IMG/VR virus record: IMGVR_UViG_3300047469_000118
Coordinates: 1 to 44,178 of that record
Source of the DNA: a virus
Length of the DNA: 44,178 nt
Strand: one strand, 5' to 3'
In this document: piece by piece, positions 25,377 to 32,464 of the stretch
Layout of the letters: each line of letters starts with the position of its first letter
How positions within the stretch are numbered: the first letter of the stretch is position 1
Program-made: the position numbers and the translations under genes
The notes under the pieces: generated by a model
Seen by the model: the letters and a program-made list of their open reading frames with translations, nothing else
Database searches by the model: none
Told to the model about the DNA's origin: nothing

Positions 25377-25855
25377 TGCGCCTTCACTCGACTGAGCTGA
25401 GTAACCAGCAACGTGTCAAGGTGCGCGCCGAGCCGATCAGACAACGCCGTATCCTGACTGGCCTTTGCATCAGCCATCTGCTGATGCTCGTCACGCAGCA
25501 TCCGCACCGTCGACTCAATAGCCTGCTCGAGCGGGTCAAGCAAGAAGCTGGAGGCGCAGCCTTGCAAGGCTTCAACCCGTGAAATCGATGCATCGATATC
25601 AGTCGTATCTAACTCAACCTTGAGGTTGGTAGCGATCTGTCCGCTTACCAGGCCGCGCTCCTTCAGCGAGAAGATAGTGTCGGCCGATGGCTGCGGGCTT
25701 GGGCTACCCAGGCCGCGCTCCATCGACAGCTCGCGCGACACGATCTGCGTGTGCGGGCCATAGCCATCGCGCAGCGCGTTATCGATCAGAGACAGCACGT
25801 GCGACTTGCCGGAACCAACGGCGCCGATCACAACAACCTCAATCACTTTGCTCAT
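25373..25855 (-). CDS. P-loop NTPase-like protein
   Basis: 160 residues. The N-terminus VIEVVVIGAVGSGKSHVLSL is a clean Walker A motif on a beta-strand; the remaining part is helical without an obvious Walker B. A small stand-alone ATP- or GTP-binding protein in the late operon between spanin and HNH genes. A packaging or DNA-metabolism role is possible but not shown. The motif, start codon and overlap with the next gene make it a sound gene. Confidence 0.75.
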   Translation of the reverse strand: MSKVIEVVVIGAVGSGKSHVLSLIDNALRDGYGPHTQIVSRELSMERGLGSPSPQPSADTIFSLKERGLVSGQIATNLKVELDTTDIDASISRVEALQGCASSFLLDPLEQAIESTVRMLRDEHQQMADAKASQDTALSDRLGAHLDTLLVTQLSRVKAQ

Positions 25856-25862
25856 GGCTTGC

Positions 25863-25967
25863 TCACTCTACGGTTGCGCTCGGCCAGATCGACCGGGCGT
25901 AGGCCAGTGCACCAGCGCAGGCGTGGTCTTCTGGCATGATCATTGGGAACGGGGGATAGCCTGGCAC
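25863..25967 (-). CDS. Very small late-operon protein, start uncertain
   Basis: The reading frame ends VPGYPPFPMIMPEDHACAGA, then LAYARSIWPSATVE. This pattern (a PGYPPFPM core and a RSIWP end) resembles short phage proteins that I recall near terminase genes. Candidate starts are GTG 25967 and ATG 25943; the frame is open further up to 26075 but there overlaps the spanin gene and reads like a shadow. None has a convincing ribosome site. Confidence 0.4.
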   Translation of the reverse strand: MPGYPPFPMIMPEDHACAGALAYARSIWPSATVE

Positions 25968-25987
25968 TGCGACGTACCAGGACTTCT

Positions 25988-26263
25988 TTACTTGCTCTGG
26001 CTGCGCAGGATCTGCGCGTCTACCTGATCGGCGCAGGTGTCGAGCAGGTTCACTGCCCTGTCCTTCAGCGTCCACAAATCACCGTTCAGTGCCAGGTCTT
26101 CATCAACCGTGCTGATGCGTTCACACGGCACAAGCTCAGGGGGTTCGAGCCTTACCGCCGTTGTCTTTACCACCAGTGGCGGCGGGCTTGCCGCGCAGGC
26201 CGTCAGGCAAAGGCTGAGCAGCCCAGTCACGAACAGGCTTGCTGGTGCGCTTGAGTTGTTCAA
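25988..26263 (-). CDS. Outer-membrane spanin lipoprotein (Rz1-like)
   Basis: 91 residues from a TTG at 26263 preceded by GAGGAA. The signal peptide ends in LTAC (Cys22), followed by a Pro-rich stretch (AASPPPLVV), both typical of o-spanins. It starts inside the Rz-like gene in another frame and runs past its end, the overlapped Rz/Rz1 architecture. With Rz it should span the periplasm and fuse the membranes in the last step of lysis. It is longer than lambda Rz1. Confidence 0.82.
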   Translation of the reverse strand: MNNSSAPASLFVTGLLSLCLTACAASPPPLVVKTTAVRLEPPELVPCERISTVDEDLALNGDLWTLKDRAVNLLDTCADQVDAQILRSQSK

Positions 26264-26525
26264 AGTCTTTCCTCGCCTTCAGGGCTTTCTGTTCGCTGTC
26301 CTTGAGCCGCTTGGCAAGGTCAGCTTGGTAGGCCGCGTTGCGCTGGGCCTCGGCGCGCAGGCTGGTGATGGTGGCCTGGCTCTCGGTGTTGGCGGCGATG
26401 GCGTCCTGCTTGCTCTTCGTCTCGACAGTCAGGTCACCCTGCAGGTCGACGTATCGGTACTGCTGAAAGCCAATCAACAGCAGCGCGACAAGGCCAACAA
26501 CGAATGCAACGGCGAACGCCTTCAT
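26136..26525 (-). CDS. Inner-membrane spanin (Rz-like)
   Basis: 129 residues from ATG 26525: one N-terminal membrane helix (FAVAFVVGLVALLLIGF) followed by a long periplasmic coiled coil (about residues 28-95) and a basic tail. This is the i-spanin design. Its start overlaps the holin stop codon by ATGA, and the o-spanin gene lies within its 3' half. Confidence 0.85.
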   Translation of the reverse strand: MKAFAVAFVVGLVALLLIGFQQYRYVDLQGDLTVETKSKQDAIAANTESQATITSLRAEAQRNAAYQADLAKRLKDSEQKALKARKDFEQLKRTSKPVRDWAAQPLPDGLRGKPAATGGKDNGGKARTP

Positions 26526-26845
26526 AGTGTGTCCGCCTTGCGGCCCAGGAAACGGGTGACCAGCTCTCGTATCGCCGTGACACCAAGGAAGCCAATGGTG
26601 CCGCCGGCGGCGACTGACAGGCTCGAGGGCCAAGCCATCCATTCAATGACGCTGCTGGCAGACAGACTCAGGCCGCCGCAGATCAGCGCTTCGAACACAA
26701 TCCGGCGTGTACTGGTCTCCTTGGCGTCGTATAGAACACGAAGGGCCGAGATAAGGATCGCCATGATTGCGCCCTGCCAAAGTGGATTCGAAAGAGCGAC
26801 CCAGAGCGCGGCCCACGTATCTGGCTTTTCAGGCATGGTTGGCAT
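26522..26845 (-). CDS. Holin (lambda S-like family)
   Basis: 107 residues from ATG 26845, with GGGAGGA seven bases upstream. TWAALWVALSNPLWQGAIMA, then ILISALRVLYDAKETSTRR, a central hydrophobic span (ALICGGLSLSASSVIEWM) and GGTIGFLGVTAIRELVTRFL match the three-span lambda-family holins. It is the first gene after the late promoter and terminators, as S is in lambda, and sets the time of lysis. No endolysin gene follows directly. Confidence 0.9.
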   Translation of the reverse strand: MPTMPEKPDTWAALWVALSNPLWQGAIMAILISALRVLYDAKETSTRRIVFEALICGGLSLSASSVIEWMAWPSSLSVAAGGTIGFLGVTAIRELVTRFLGRKADTL

Positions 26846-26876
26846 CCGGTGTCCTCCCTTTCGGGGAGCTATAAAC

Positions 26877-26901
26877 GAAAAGACCCCAGCGAATGCTGAG
26901 G
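26877..26901 (-). terminator. Second late-leader hairpin terminator
   Basis: On the minus strand CCTCAGC-ATTC-GCTGGGG (one mismatch) is followed by TCTTTTCG. It stands between the late promoter and the holin gene. Confidence 0.6.
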
Positions 26902-27062
26902 CCTGGAATAGTTGTGCGTGTCTTCCCACGCTGCCCGCCATAGCCGCCCGGTGAGTCAGGGAGCGGGCGCTGTGGCTGCCGGTGTTCTGCTCGTACACGT
27001 GACGACCGGCGATACCGTGTGCAGACCCGCCTCGCGGCCCGCTCTGCCTGCGGGTCAAAACG

Positions 27063-27088
27063 ACAAAACCCGGCGCGATGGCCGGGTT
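27063..27088 (-). terminator. tR'-like terminator downstream of the late promoter
   Basis: On the minus strand the perfect stem AACCCGGC/GCCGGGTT is followed by TTTTGTCGTTTT, about 55 bases after the late promoter's start point. This matches lambda tR', which blocks late transcription until Q modifies RNA polymerase. Confidence 0.75.
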
Positions 27089-27138
27089 CTGAAGTCTGGT
27101 GCGTGCTTTGCTGTTACAGCTTTCGCAGCATGGAATAA

Positions 27139-27187
27139 ATCGTACAACCGCTGTAATCCACTGTCAATGATATGTTTTACATATCAT
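27139..27187 (-). promoter_or_regulatory. Late promoter (pR'-like) with overlapping palindrome
   Basis: On the minus strand TTGACA (27162-27167) and TACGAT (27139-27144) are separated by exactly 17 bases: a strong sigma-70 promoter just after the Q gene. A perfect palindrome, ATGATATG/CATATCAT (27167-27187), abuts the -35 box and reaches the Q stop codon. It may be a Q-binding or repressor site. The whole 26846-27187 gap is leader with two terminators and no gene. Confidence 0.82.
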
Positions 27188-27553
27188 TCATGCCGCCTCG
27201 AGCACGGCAGACATTCGGCCATCAAGCCAGGATTCCCCCGACTTCACCAACTCGGCCGCCTTCATATGGGTGCAGCCCAGCAGCAAGCCCAGCTTGCGAT
27301 AGGTGAGCCCGTCGAAGCGGTAGTAGTGCCACACCGCGTTGAAGCAATCACGGTCCCGCTCCCGCAACACTGACAGCATGCGATCTACCCACATCGCCTC
27401 GGCATCATTGATGGCCGGGGTGGGCAACTGGTCGGTGGCCACGTTGTCACGCATCAGAGCATAGGTCGGGCAGATGTAGCCGCCGATCCCGGCCTGAATG
27501 CGGGTCCATATTCCCCAATGGGTGAGCAGGTAGCAGCTGCTGACGTTCCGCAT
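27188..27553 (-). CDS. Antitermination protein Q-like
   Basis: 121 residues from ATG 27553. MLSVLRERDRDCFNAVWHYY, then RFDGLTYRKLGLLLGCTHMK (a sigma-region-4-like helix-turn-helix) match the phage antitermination Q family of the PF06530 type. It is the last early gene, immediately before the late promoter and tR'-like terminator it would act on. It should load onto RNA polymerase at the late promoter and allow read-through of the many hairpins in the late operon. Confidence 0.85.
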   Translation of the reverse strand: MRNVSSCYLLTHWGIWTRIQAGIGGYICPTYALMRDNVATDQLPTPAINDAEAMWVDRMLSVLRERDRDCFNAVWHYYRFDGLTYRKLGLLLGCTHMKAAELVKSGESWLDGRMSAVLEAA

Positions 27554-27554
27554 A

Positions 27555-27866
27555 TCAATCCCCTGTGAAGTTCGTTGCACCGGCGCCGCGCCGGTTGTTC
27601 TGTTCGTACTGCCGCTGCGGGCCGCCTTGGTGCCCGGCTTTAGCCAGGTCTCGAGCCATCGCTCGCAGCTTCATATTCAGTTGCAGGACCAGCTCGGGCA
27701 GCTCCAGGGCCTGGCCGGTATCAGCACAGACCCAGCCCGAGGCGTTGCATGAAGCGCAGTCCATCTGGTGGAACAGCCCCTTAATCAGCCCGCTCCCACG
27801 GCAATCGGCGCACTCCCGGAGCGGGCGGGCCACCTTGCGAAGAGCGGGGCCGTGGCTCTTCTTCAT
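27555..27866 (-). CDS. Zinc-ribbon protein upstream of Q
   Basis: 103 residues. CADCRGSGLI and CASCNASGWV form a DnaJ-like pair of CxxC/CxGxG motifs (residues about 18-48), followed by a helical half and a Gly/Asn-rich end. The place before Q is that of NinX/NinZ-type small zinc proteins in lambdoid phages. It overlaps the next upstream gene by four bases. Likely nucleic acid or protein binding; exact role unknown. Confidence 0.75.
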   Translation of the reverse strand: MKKSHGPALRKVARPLRECADCRGSGLIKGLFHQMDCASCNASGWVCADTGQALELPELVLQLNMKLRAMARDLAKAGHQGGPQRQYEQNNRRGAGATNFTGD

Positions 27867-28066
27867 TGCGCCTCCAGCAACCGCTTGTGCACCGCATGAA
27901 TGTCGTCGCCGTCATGGCAGTGGGCGGTGTGCCTGACCATATGCCGCTCGCCGGTCGTCATTCGGATATCGAGTACCTGCCAGCCATTGGAACTGCGGAT
28001 CACCATCGAGCTGATATCGGCGGGGTTTACGGCAAGGCCGGTGTGCCTTTCAAGCAAAATCAGCAT
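27863..28066 (-). CDS. Small early protein
   Basis: 67 residues beginning MLILLERHTGLAVNPADISS. The gene overlaps the recombinase gene by seven bases and the zinc-ribbon gene by four, so it is tightly built into the early operon. The sequence reads as a compact beta-rich domain. I do not recognise it. Confidence 0.7.
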   Translation of the reverse strand: MLILLERHTGLAVNPADISSMVIRSSNGWQVLDIRMTTGERHMVRHTAHCHDGDDIHAVHKRLLEAQ

Positions 28067-29349
28067 TTTGAAACCTCGCCTATGGTGGTGTTGGCAACTG
28101 CCCGCAAAGCCACGTCATCCGTGGGCTGTAGCGAGTTATCAGAATCTTCGAATCTAAAGCCGGTCAATGCGTGAATGAGGGCCATGCCCTTCTCGTCTAG
28201 ATGGGCGTGCCACTTCTCCAAGGCGTCGCGCTTGCGGTCCATCACGCCGGATTGGACGTAGACCTTCACGTTGTGGCCCATGGCATGGTTGATCAGCAGC
28301 TCACCAATCAGGTGGTCGATTCCGATATCTGCCCAGCAGGTGCGAGCGAGTTTGCGCAGGTCGTGGCTGGTCCACTCGCCCTTGCCGACGCGGGAGAACA
28401 CGGCGCTGGCCCTGCCCTCGCTGAGACCTTCACCGCTGCGGCCAGGGAACAGGAACTGCCCGTCGTAGCCAGTGGCCTGCTGCCGGTCCCGGTACCAGAC
28501 CAGCAGACTCCGCACTTGGTCAGTCAGTGGCAGGTGATGCTCGACCCCAGTCTTGGTGTGCTCACCCGGGATGAACCACTCGCGCTCAGCCAGGCTGATG
28601 TGTGACCAACGGGCTTGGCGGGTTTCACCGATGCGCGTGCCGTGGCAGAGCATCATCACCGCTAGCATGCCGTCGTGCGGGCTGTCCGCAATCACGGCCG
28701 CCAGGCTCGCCAGCAGGTCATGCAACTGGGTGCCGCGCAGCCGCGACGGCTTGATCCCGACCTTGGCCGTCGAGAAGTCCTTGAACTTGATGTCCTTCAT
28801 GGGGTTTTCCGAGATCAGCCGGAGCTTAAATGCCTGCCGGAAGGCCAGGGCTAGCAGTTGGAACACCGACCGCACATAGTCGATGGAGATGGTTTCCTGT
28901 AGCGGCCACATCAGCTCACTGTCGAGCGTGGCCTTGTCGATGCTGGTCAGAGGCAGATCGCCCAGGCGCGGCACCAGGTGGCATTTGATGGCCGAGGCGC
29001 CGGTGTTCTTGCGCTTATCGGAGAGGTTGCGGTCCCGCGACATCCGATCGGCGAACCAGTCCAGCAGCTCACGGGTGGTGACCCACTTGGACAGTGTCGA
29101 CCCGGCACCGGCATCGAGCCGCAGGCGAATCCCCGGCAGTGCCGCGACGACCTGCTTTGCCGTGAGGTCTGGGAAGCTGCCAATCAGGTTCCACTTGCCC
29201 TGCAGGACCAGATACCACGACGCCCGGGCGCGACGTTGAGCAAAGCGCAGGTACAGCCCACGATTCTCGATATCCCGCAGATCCCGTACAGTGCCGGCCG
29301 CCTGCCGCTTGATTTCGGCGTCAGTGATTTTAATTGCGGCGGTGCTCAT
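28060..29349 (-). CDS. Second tyrosine recombinase, internal to the early operon
   Basis: 429 residues from ATG 29349, overlapping the RusA stop codon (ATGA). The catalytic set is complete: Arg239 in HGTRIGE, His329 and Arg332 in SHDLRKLAR, His355 in NHAMGH and Tyr364 in VYVQS. The N-terminus (TDAEIKRQAAGTVRDLRDIE) is the arm-binding type of P4/DUF4102-related integrases, unlike the lambda-type int at the right edge. It sits among recombination genes, far from the phage end, so it is unlikely to be the main integrase. It may resolve genome multimers or act on another site. Confidence 0.9.
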   Translation of the reverse strand: MSTAAIKITDAEIKRQAAGTVRDLRDIENRGLYLRFAQRRARASWYLVLQGKWNLIGSFPDLTAKQVVAALPGIRLRLDAGAGSTLSKWVTTRELLDWFADRMSRDRNLSDKRKNTGASAIKCHLVPRLGDLPLTSIDKATLDSELMWPLQETISIDYVRSVFQLLALAFRQAFKLRLISENPMKDIKFKDFSTAKVGIKPSRLRGTQLHDLLASLAAVIADSPHDGMLAVMMLCHGTRIGETRQARWSHISLAEREWFIPGEHTKTGVEHHLPLTDQVRSLLVWYRDRQQATGYDGQFLFPGRSGEGLSEGRASAVFSRVGKGEWTSHDLRKLARTCWADIGIDHLIGELLINHAMGHNVKVYVQSGVMDRKRDALEKWHAHLDEKGMALIHALTGFRFEDSDNSLQPTDDVALRAVANTTIGEVSKC

Positions 29350-29708
29350 GCATTGCACTCGATGTAATCGGAGATGCGAACCCGCACGGCACCGCCCTTG
29401 ATGGTTTCAGCGCTGATTTGCAGCTGGGTCACAAATCGGCTGTCATCAATGCCCAGGGCCTCGGCCACGCCGTCTCGCCCAGACTTGAACGCGGCGATGC
29501 AGTTGTCATCGTCTCGGCGGCGCCGGTCAGGCGGGATGAACTCAAGCGAGAGCAGCGCCCGGCCGGCGGGCACCGCCAAAGCGGCCTGGCGGCACAGCAG
29601 AAAGCAGGCAGCCCGGTATGCCTTCGCCGCCCGGCTTTTAGTTGCCCAGTGCGCTCGAGCGTTGGGGCTCAGCACCTTAGGTGGCCACGGCAACATGAGG
29701 TCGCTCAT
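29346..29708 (-). CDS. rusA: RusA-like Holliday junction resolvase
   Basis: 120 residues. LPWPPKVLSPNARAHWATKS at the start and PDRRRRDDDNCIAAFKSGRD with the catalytic acidic cluster (DDDN) identify RusA. It cuts four-way junctions formed during phage replication and recombination. It overlaps the YbcO-like gene by four bases. Confidence 0.93.
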   Translation of the reverse strand: MSDLMLPWPPKVLSPNARAHWATKSRAAKAYRAACFLLCRQAALAVPAGRALLSLEFIPPDRRRRDDDNCIAAFKSGRDGVAEALGIDDSRFVTQLQISAETIKGGAVRVRISDYIECNA

Positions 29709-30007
29709 GCAGCCCCCTTCACGGTGAGAATTCCGGCCCTAATCAGGGATTCATGGGTTTCTGCGATTGCGCGAGGCATGTCCTGCCAGTCGATCTCGCC
29801 CGCGCCTCGCCCATCGATGGCGTCGTGACAGGCGCTGCAGGCGTATACCGCTACGGTGTCGAAGCCCTTCATGCCCATGCCCTTCTGCCCGCAAGGCAAA
29901 TGTGCAAGCACAGTCGTTTCGGGGTTGTGGTTGCAGGTGCCCGGGATGCGAACAGTGCACTCTTGCCCGTTGGCCGATGCGCGAAGCTTCTTCGAGGTCA
30001 CGCGCAT
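29705..30007 (-). CDS. YbcO-like nuclease-domain protein (DUF1364)
   Basis: 100 residues from ATG 30007. RVTSKKLRASANGQECTVRI, then PGTCNHNPETTVLAHL and YACSACHDAIDGR with conserved Cys and His match the DUF1364/YbcO family, a ββα-metal-like nuclease fold found beside RusA in lambdoid phages. It is predicted to act in DNA repair or recombination of phage DNA; not proven. Confidence 0.88.
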   Translation of the reverse strand: MRVTSKKLRASANGQECTVRIPGTCNHNPETTVLAHLPCGQKGMGMKGFDTVAVYACSACHDAIDGRGAGEIDWQDMPRAIAETHESLIRAGILTVKGAA

Positions 30008-30207
30008 ACCGACTTCCCCGTGACCACGTCGACAACTTCGAAGGTGTTCGGCCACATCCAGGCCCCGTAACGCCTGGCCATGGCAGCATCAACGAACAAT
30101 GCCAAGGCATGATCAGGTGTCGATCCAAGATCCACCTTGAACGAGCAGCAGAACACCGCAAAACGGTAGGTATCGATCTCGGGAATAGCCAGGCGTCGAT
30201 CAGCCAC
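29998..30207 (-). CDS. Small early protein after replication gene
   Basis: 69 residues from a GTG at 30207 that has GGAGG five bases upstream; earlier in-frame starts lack this. It overlaps the P-like stop codon and the next gene. RRLAIPEIDTYRFAVFCCSF and AAMARRYGAWMWPNTFEVVD resemble small conserved phage proteins of unknown role. Confidence 0.65.
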   Translation of the reverse strand: MADRRLAIPEIDTYRFAVFCCSFKVDLGSTPDHALALFVDAAMARRYGAWMWPNTFEVVDVVTGKSVCA

Positions 30208-30871
30208 GGGCACCTCCACGGCGAGCGCGCAGCTCGGCAAGAGCTTTCTTGCCAACTTCCTCGGTGCAGGACTTCCCCGGCGCTGCTATTTGCGCGACCG
30301 GCACAGGCGGTATCTCTTCACCGCGCCAGATCTTCCGGCACTGGTCCTGATACTTCTGCTCGAATCGAGCAATACCAAGCTCCCTGGGAAGTGTTTGCAG
30401 GCTCAGAAACCCAGCGGCAGCGGCAGCGTGATAGATCGCAGGGTGAAACCACTTTCCGCGCCCTTCCATGCCTGGGTGAGAGTTGCGCAGCGCCTGTAAA
30501 TACGCGGTCTCAACGCTCGGCAGCCCAAGTCCCTCAGGGGCGAAGCACCAACTCACGAACACACCGGGAGCTGGCACGAATGCAGACTTGCTGGCACTGA
30601 CCATTCGCATACCGTGGCGTAACTGGTCCATTGATGTGATGCCGGAGCGCATGAACTCCGCCAACCACTCGAGCTTCGAAGCGTCCATGATTGTTTGATT
30701 TGGCCAGGACTGACGCCAAGCGCCGCAGGCGCCCTGAAGCCGGAGGAACAGTTCGTCGATAATTTGCTGCGTGGCAGGATCAATCTCGACCTGCACCGCA
30801 GGTGCATAGCTGTAGGTTGGGTCAGCCTGCCGATGCTCAACCAGGTAACCAGCGCGGATTGGACCACTCAC
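30200..30871 (-). CDS. Replication protein P-like helicase loader
   Basis: 223 residues from a GTG at 30871 overlapping the O-like stop codon (GTGA), with AAGGGGG upstream. IIDELFLRLQGACGAWRQSW, KLEWLAEFMRSGITSMDQLR, and HPGMEGRGKWFHPAIYHAAA are typical of lambda P-family proteins that bring DnaB helicase to the O-bound origin. It follows the O-like gene as in lambda. The basic, Arg-rich end may bind DNA. Confidence 0.87.
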   Translation of the reverse strand: MSGPIRAGYLVEHRQADPTYSYAPAVQVEIDPATQQIIDELFLRLQGACGAWRQSWPNQTIMDASKLEWLAEFMRSGITSMDQLRHGMRMVSASKSAFVPAPGVFVSWCFAPEGLGLPSVETAYLQALRNSHPGMEGRGKWFHPAIYHAAAAAGFLSLQTLPRELGIARFEQKYQDQCRKIWRGEEIPPVPVAQIAAPGKSCTEEVGKKALAELRARRGGARG

Positions 30872-31656
30872 AGCGTCACCCCCTTCGCGGCCCAATTGCT
30901 CGGTGCCGGTGTCTCGTTCTCGACTTCAACCGCATCCTGGGCTCGCTCACGAATAAACCAGGCAACCAGCCGACGACACCAACCCGCCGCCGTGTCCACG
31001 GTGTCAGGCTTGGCGGCGAAGAAACCCATGAACGATTTCACGACCGAGTCAGGGATTTCGGTTGGCTTGACCCCGGCGATCTGGGCCTGGGCGATCAGGT
31101 AACGGCTGTTCGGCGACCACTCAGCGAACATGGCGTACCGCTGGCGGTTGTCCAGATCATCGATGGCCTGCTGGTCCTGTCGGCCGATCAAGTCCGAAAC
31201 CTCGCGCTGCTGCTGCTCTTCGGTTCCTTGATGGTTCAATGGTGTATTGGGTGCAGCTGCTGCACCCCGTTCTGCGTTTTCCTGCACCCCGTTCGGTTGT
31301 GAGCTGCACCCCGTGCGGTCATCTGCACCCCGATCTTTACGGGGTGCAGCATTTGCACCCCGCTTTAGCTGAAGGTCATACACCACGGGGCGGCGGTCGC
31401 GGCGGTCGATGTAGGCAGCAGCGATTGCCTGATTGCCCTCGGCGATCCACCCGGCCTTCTCCAGTTCATCCAATTTCAGGCGGACCGTGCGTTCCGAAAG
31501 GCCTGTCTGTTTCGAGATAGTCGCCGCAGACGGAAAGGCTCCACGGCCTTCAGGTCCGGCATAGTTGGCCATGCACAGCAAGACGTGCCGCGCGGCGGGG
31601 TTATCCAAGGAGGACGTCGGGATATCCATCGCCCAGGTCATTGCTTGAACGCTCAC
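30868..31656 (-). CDS. Replication initiator, O-like with DnaT-like C-terminus
   Basis: 262 residues from a GTG at 31656 overlapping the Rha stop codon. The N-terminal winged-helix domain (FPSAATISKQTGLSERTVRL) is that of O-type initiators. A polar linker (about residues 100-160) is encoded by the iteron repeats. The C-terminal part (FAEWSPNSRYLIAQAQIAGV, WCRRLVAWFIRER) resembles the DnaT DNA-binding fold. It should bind the iterons within its own gene and recruit helicase through P. Confidence 0.87.
   Translation of the reverse strand: MSVQAMTWAMDIPTSSLDNPAARHVLLCMANYAGPEGRGAFPSAATISKQTGLSERTVRLKLDELEKAGWIAEGNQAIAAAYIDRRDRRPVVYDLQLKRGANAAPRKDRGADDRTGCSSQPNGVQENAERGAAAAPNTPLNHQGTEEQQQREVSDLIGRQDQQAIDDLDNRQRYAMFAEWSPNSRYLIAQAQIAGVKPTEIPDSVVKSFMGFFAAKPDTVDTAAGWCRRLVAWFIRERAQDAVEVENETPAPSNWAAKGVTL
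31249..31362. other. Iteron replication origin inside the O-like gene
   Basis: TGCACCCCG occurs as direct repeats at 31261, 31283, 31305, 31324 and 31354, with inverted copies at 31340-31348 and (GGGTGCA) 31249-31255. The first three are exactly 22 bases apart, two helical turns. The copies at 31249 and 31261 form a palindrome. The repeats fall in the linker-coding part of the initiator gene, the same place as lambda ori. Confidence 0.88.
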
Positions 31657-32402
31657 TGCGCAGCTCCAATGTTCTTTTCAGCCAAGCACGCAAGGCCTTT
31701 CGGGGTTACGAGGGGTTGAAACGCAGCGCGCTCGATACCGGTTTCGGTGTCGGGCTTGAGTGCGGTCACTTTGTGTTTCAGGTAGCCGGAGCGAATGCGC
31801 GGCTGCATGGCGATCCAGCGTGTGGACCCGCCACGGCGGTAAAGCCAGCGGTTGGCCTGCATCCAGTCAAAAAGCTTGGATGGGGAAATGCCCAGGTGCT
31901 TCGCAGCGTCGGTAATGCAGATGGCGCCCTCGGCGGCGGCCAGACGCTGAATCGCTGCAACCTTGGGCGCCTGCCTGTCGATGACCTCCTGCAGCTGTCG
32001 GCTGTGCTCGACTTGATCGGCGGCCAGGCGCAGTGCCTGGGCAAAGTCGGCGGGAATCTGGACGTGGCCGATGACCCGCGCTTCAAGCTCACGCCAACGT
32101 CGGATCACCTTCATGCGCAACTCGGCGCTGTAACCGGTCAGCAGGCAGTCGGTGTGCTCGCGGTCGAGCAGATACTGGACCTGCTCGCGGTTGCGCCCAT
32201 CGAGATAGATATCCTCAAACTTGAGGGCATCGGCCTTGAGGTCTTTCAGCATCACGACAATGTCACGCTTGACGTTGTCGTGGCGCTTGCCGGTCAGGTC
32301 TGCGATCTCCCTGGACGACATGAGCTGACGTGTCAGGTTCTGCGATAGGCCAAAATCTGTCGCATCAGGGCGGGGATTGTGTGGGGAGGTTGTCGCGTGC
32401 AT
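31653..32402 (-). CDS. Rha/KilAC-type phage regulatory protein
   Basis: 249 residues from ATG 32402 (GAGG upstream). The N-terminal Rha domain reads MSSREIADLTGKRHDNVKRD and VQYLLDREHTDCLLTGYSAE, then LRMKVIRRWRELE. The C-terminal KilAC-like domain reads AICITDAAKHLGISPSKLFD and WMQANRWLYRRGG. Rha proteins interfere with infection of hosts lacking certain factors and antirepressors of this build tune the lytic switch. Its place between CII-like and O-like genes is usual for Pseudomonas phages. Confidence 0.9.
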   Translation of the reverse strand: MHATTSPHNPRPDATDFGLSQNLTRQLMSSREIADLTGKRHDNVKRDIVVMLKDLKADALKFEDIYLDGRNREQVQYLLDREHTDCLLTGYSAELRMKVIRRWRELEARVIGHVQIPADFAQALRLAADQVEHSRQLQEVIDRQAPKVAAIQRLAAAEGAICITDAAKHLGISPSKLFDWMQANRWLYRRGGSTRWIAMQPRIRSGYLKHKVTALKPDTETGIERAAFQPLVTPKGLACLAEKNIGAAQ

Positions 32403-32428
32403 AATCGGCCTCACAGTGTTGTTGAAAG

Positions 32429-32453
32429 AGCCGGGTTGCAGCCCGGCTTTTTT
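32429..32453 (+). terminator. Hairpin between CII-like and rha genes
   Basis: AGCCGGG-TTGCA-GCCCGGC followed by six T on the plus strand; on the minus strand the stem is followed by a weaker TCTTTC. It may act mainly against plus-strand read-through and weakly as a tR1-like attenuator for the early operon. Confidence 0.6.
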
Positions 32454-32464
32454 GTGCCAGGAAT

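Noticed and set aside
31249-31362. Regularly spaced repeats considered as a CRISPR array
   Set aside because: Units are 9 bases with 10-13 base gaps, some inverted, inside a coding gene next to P: an iteron origin, not CRISPR.
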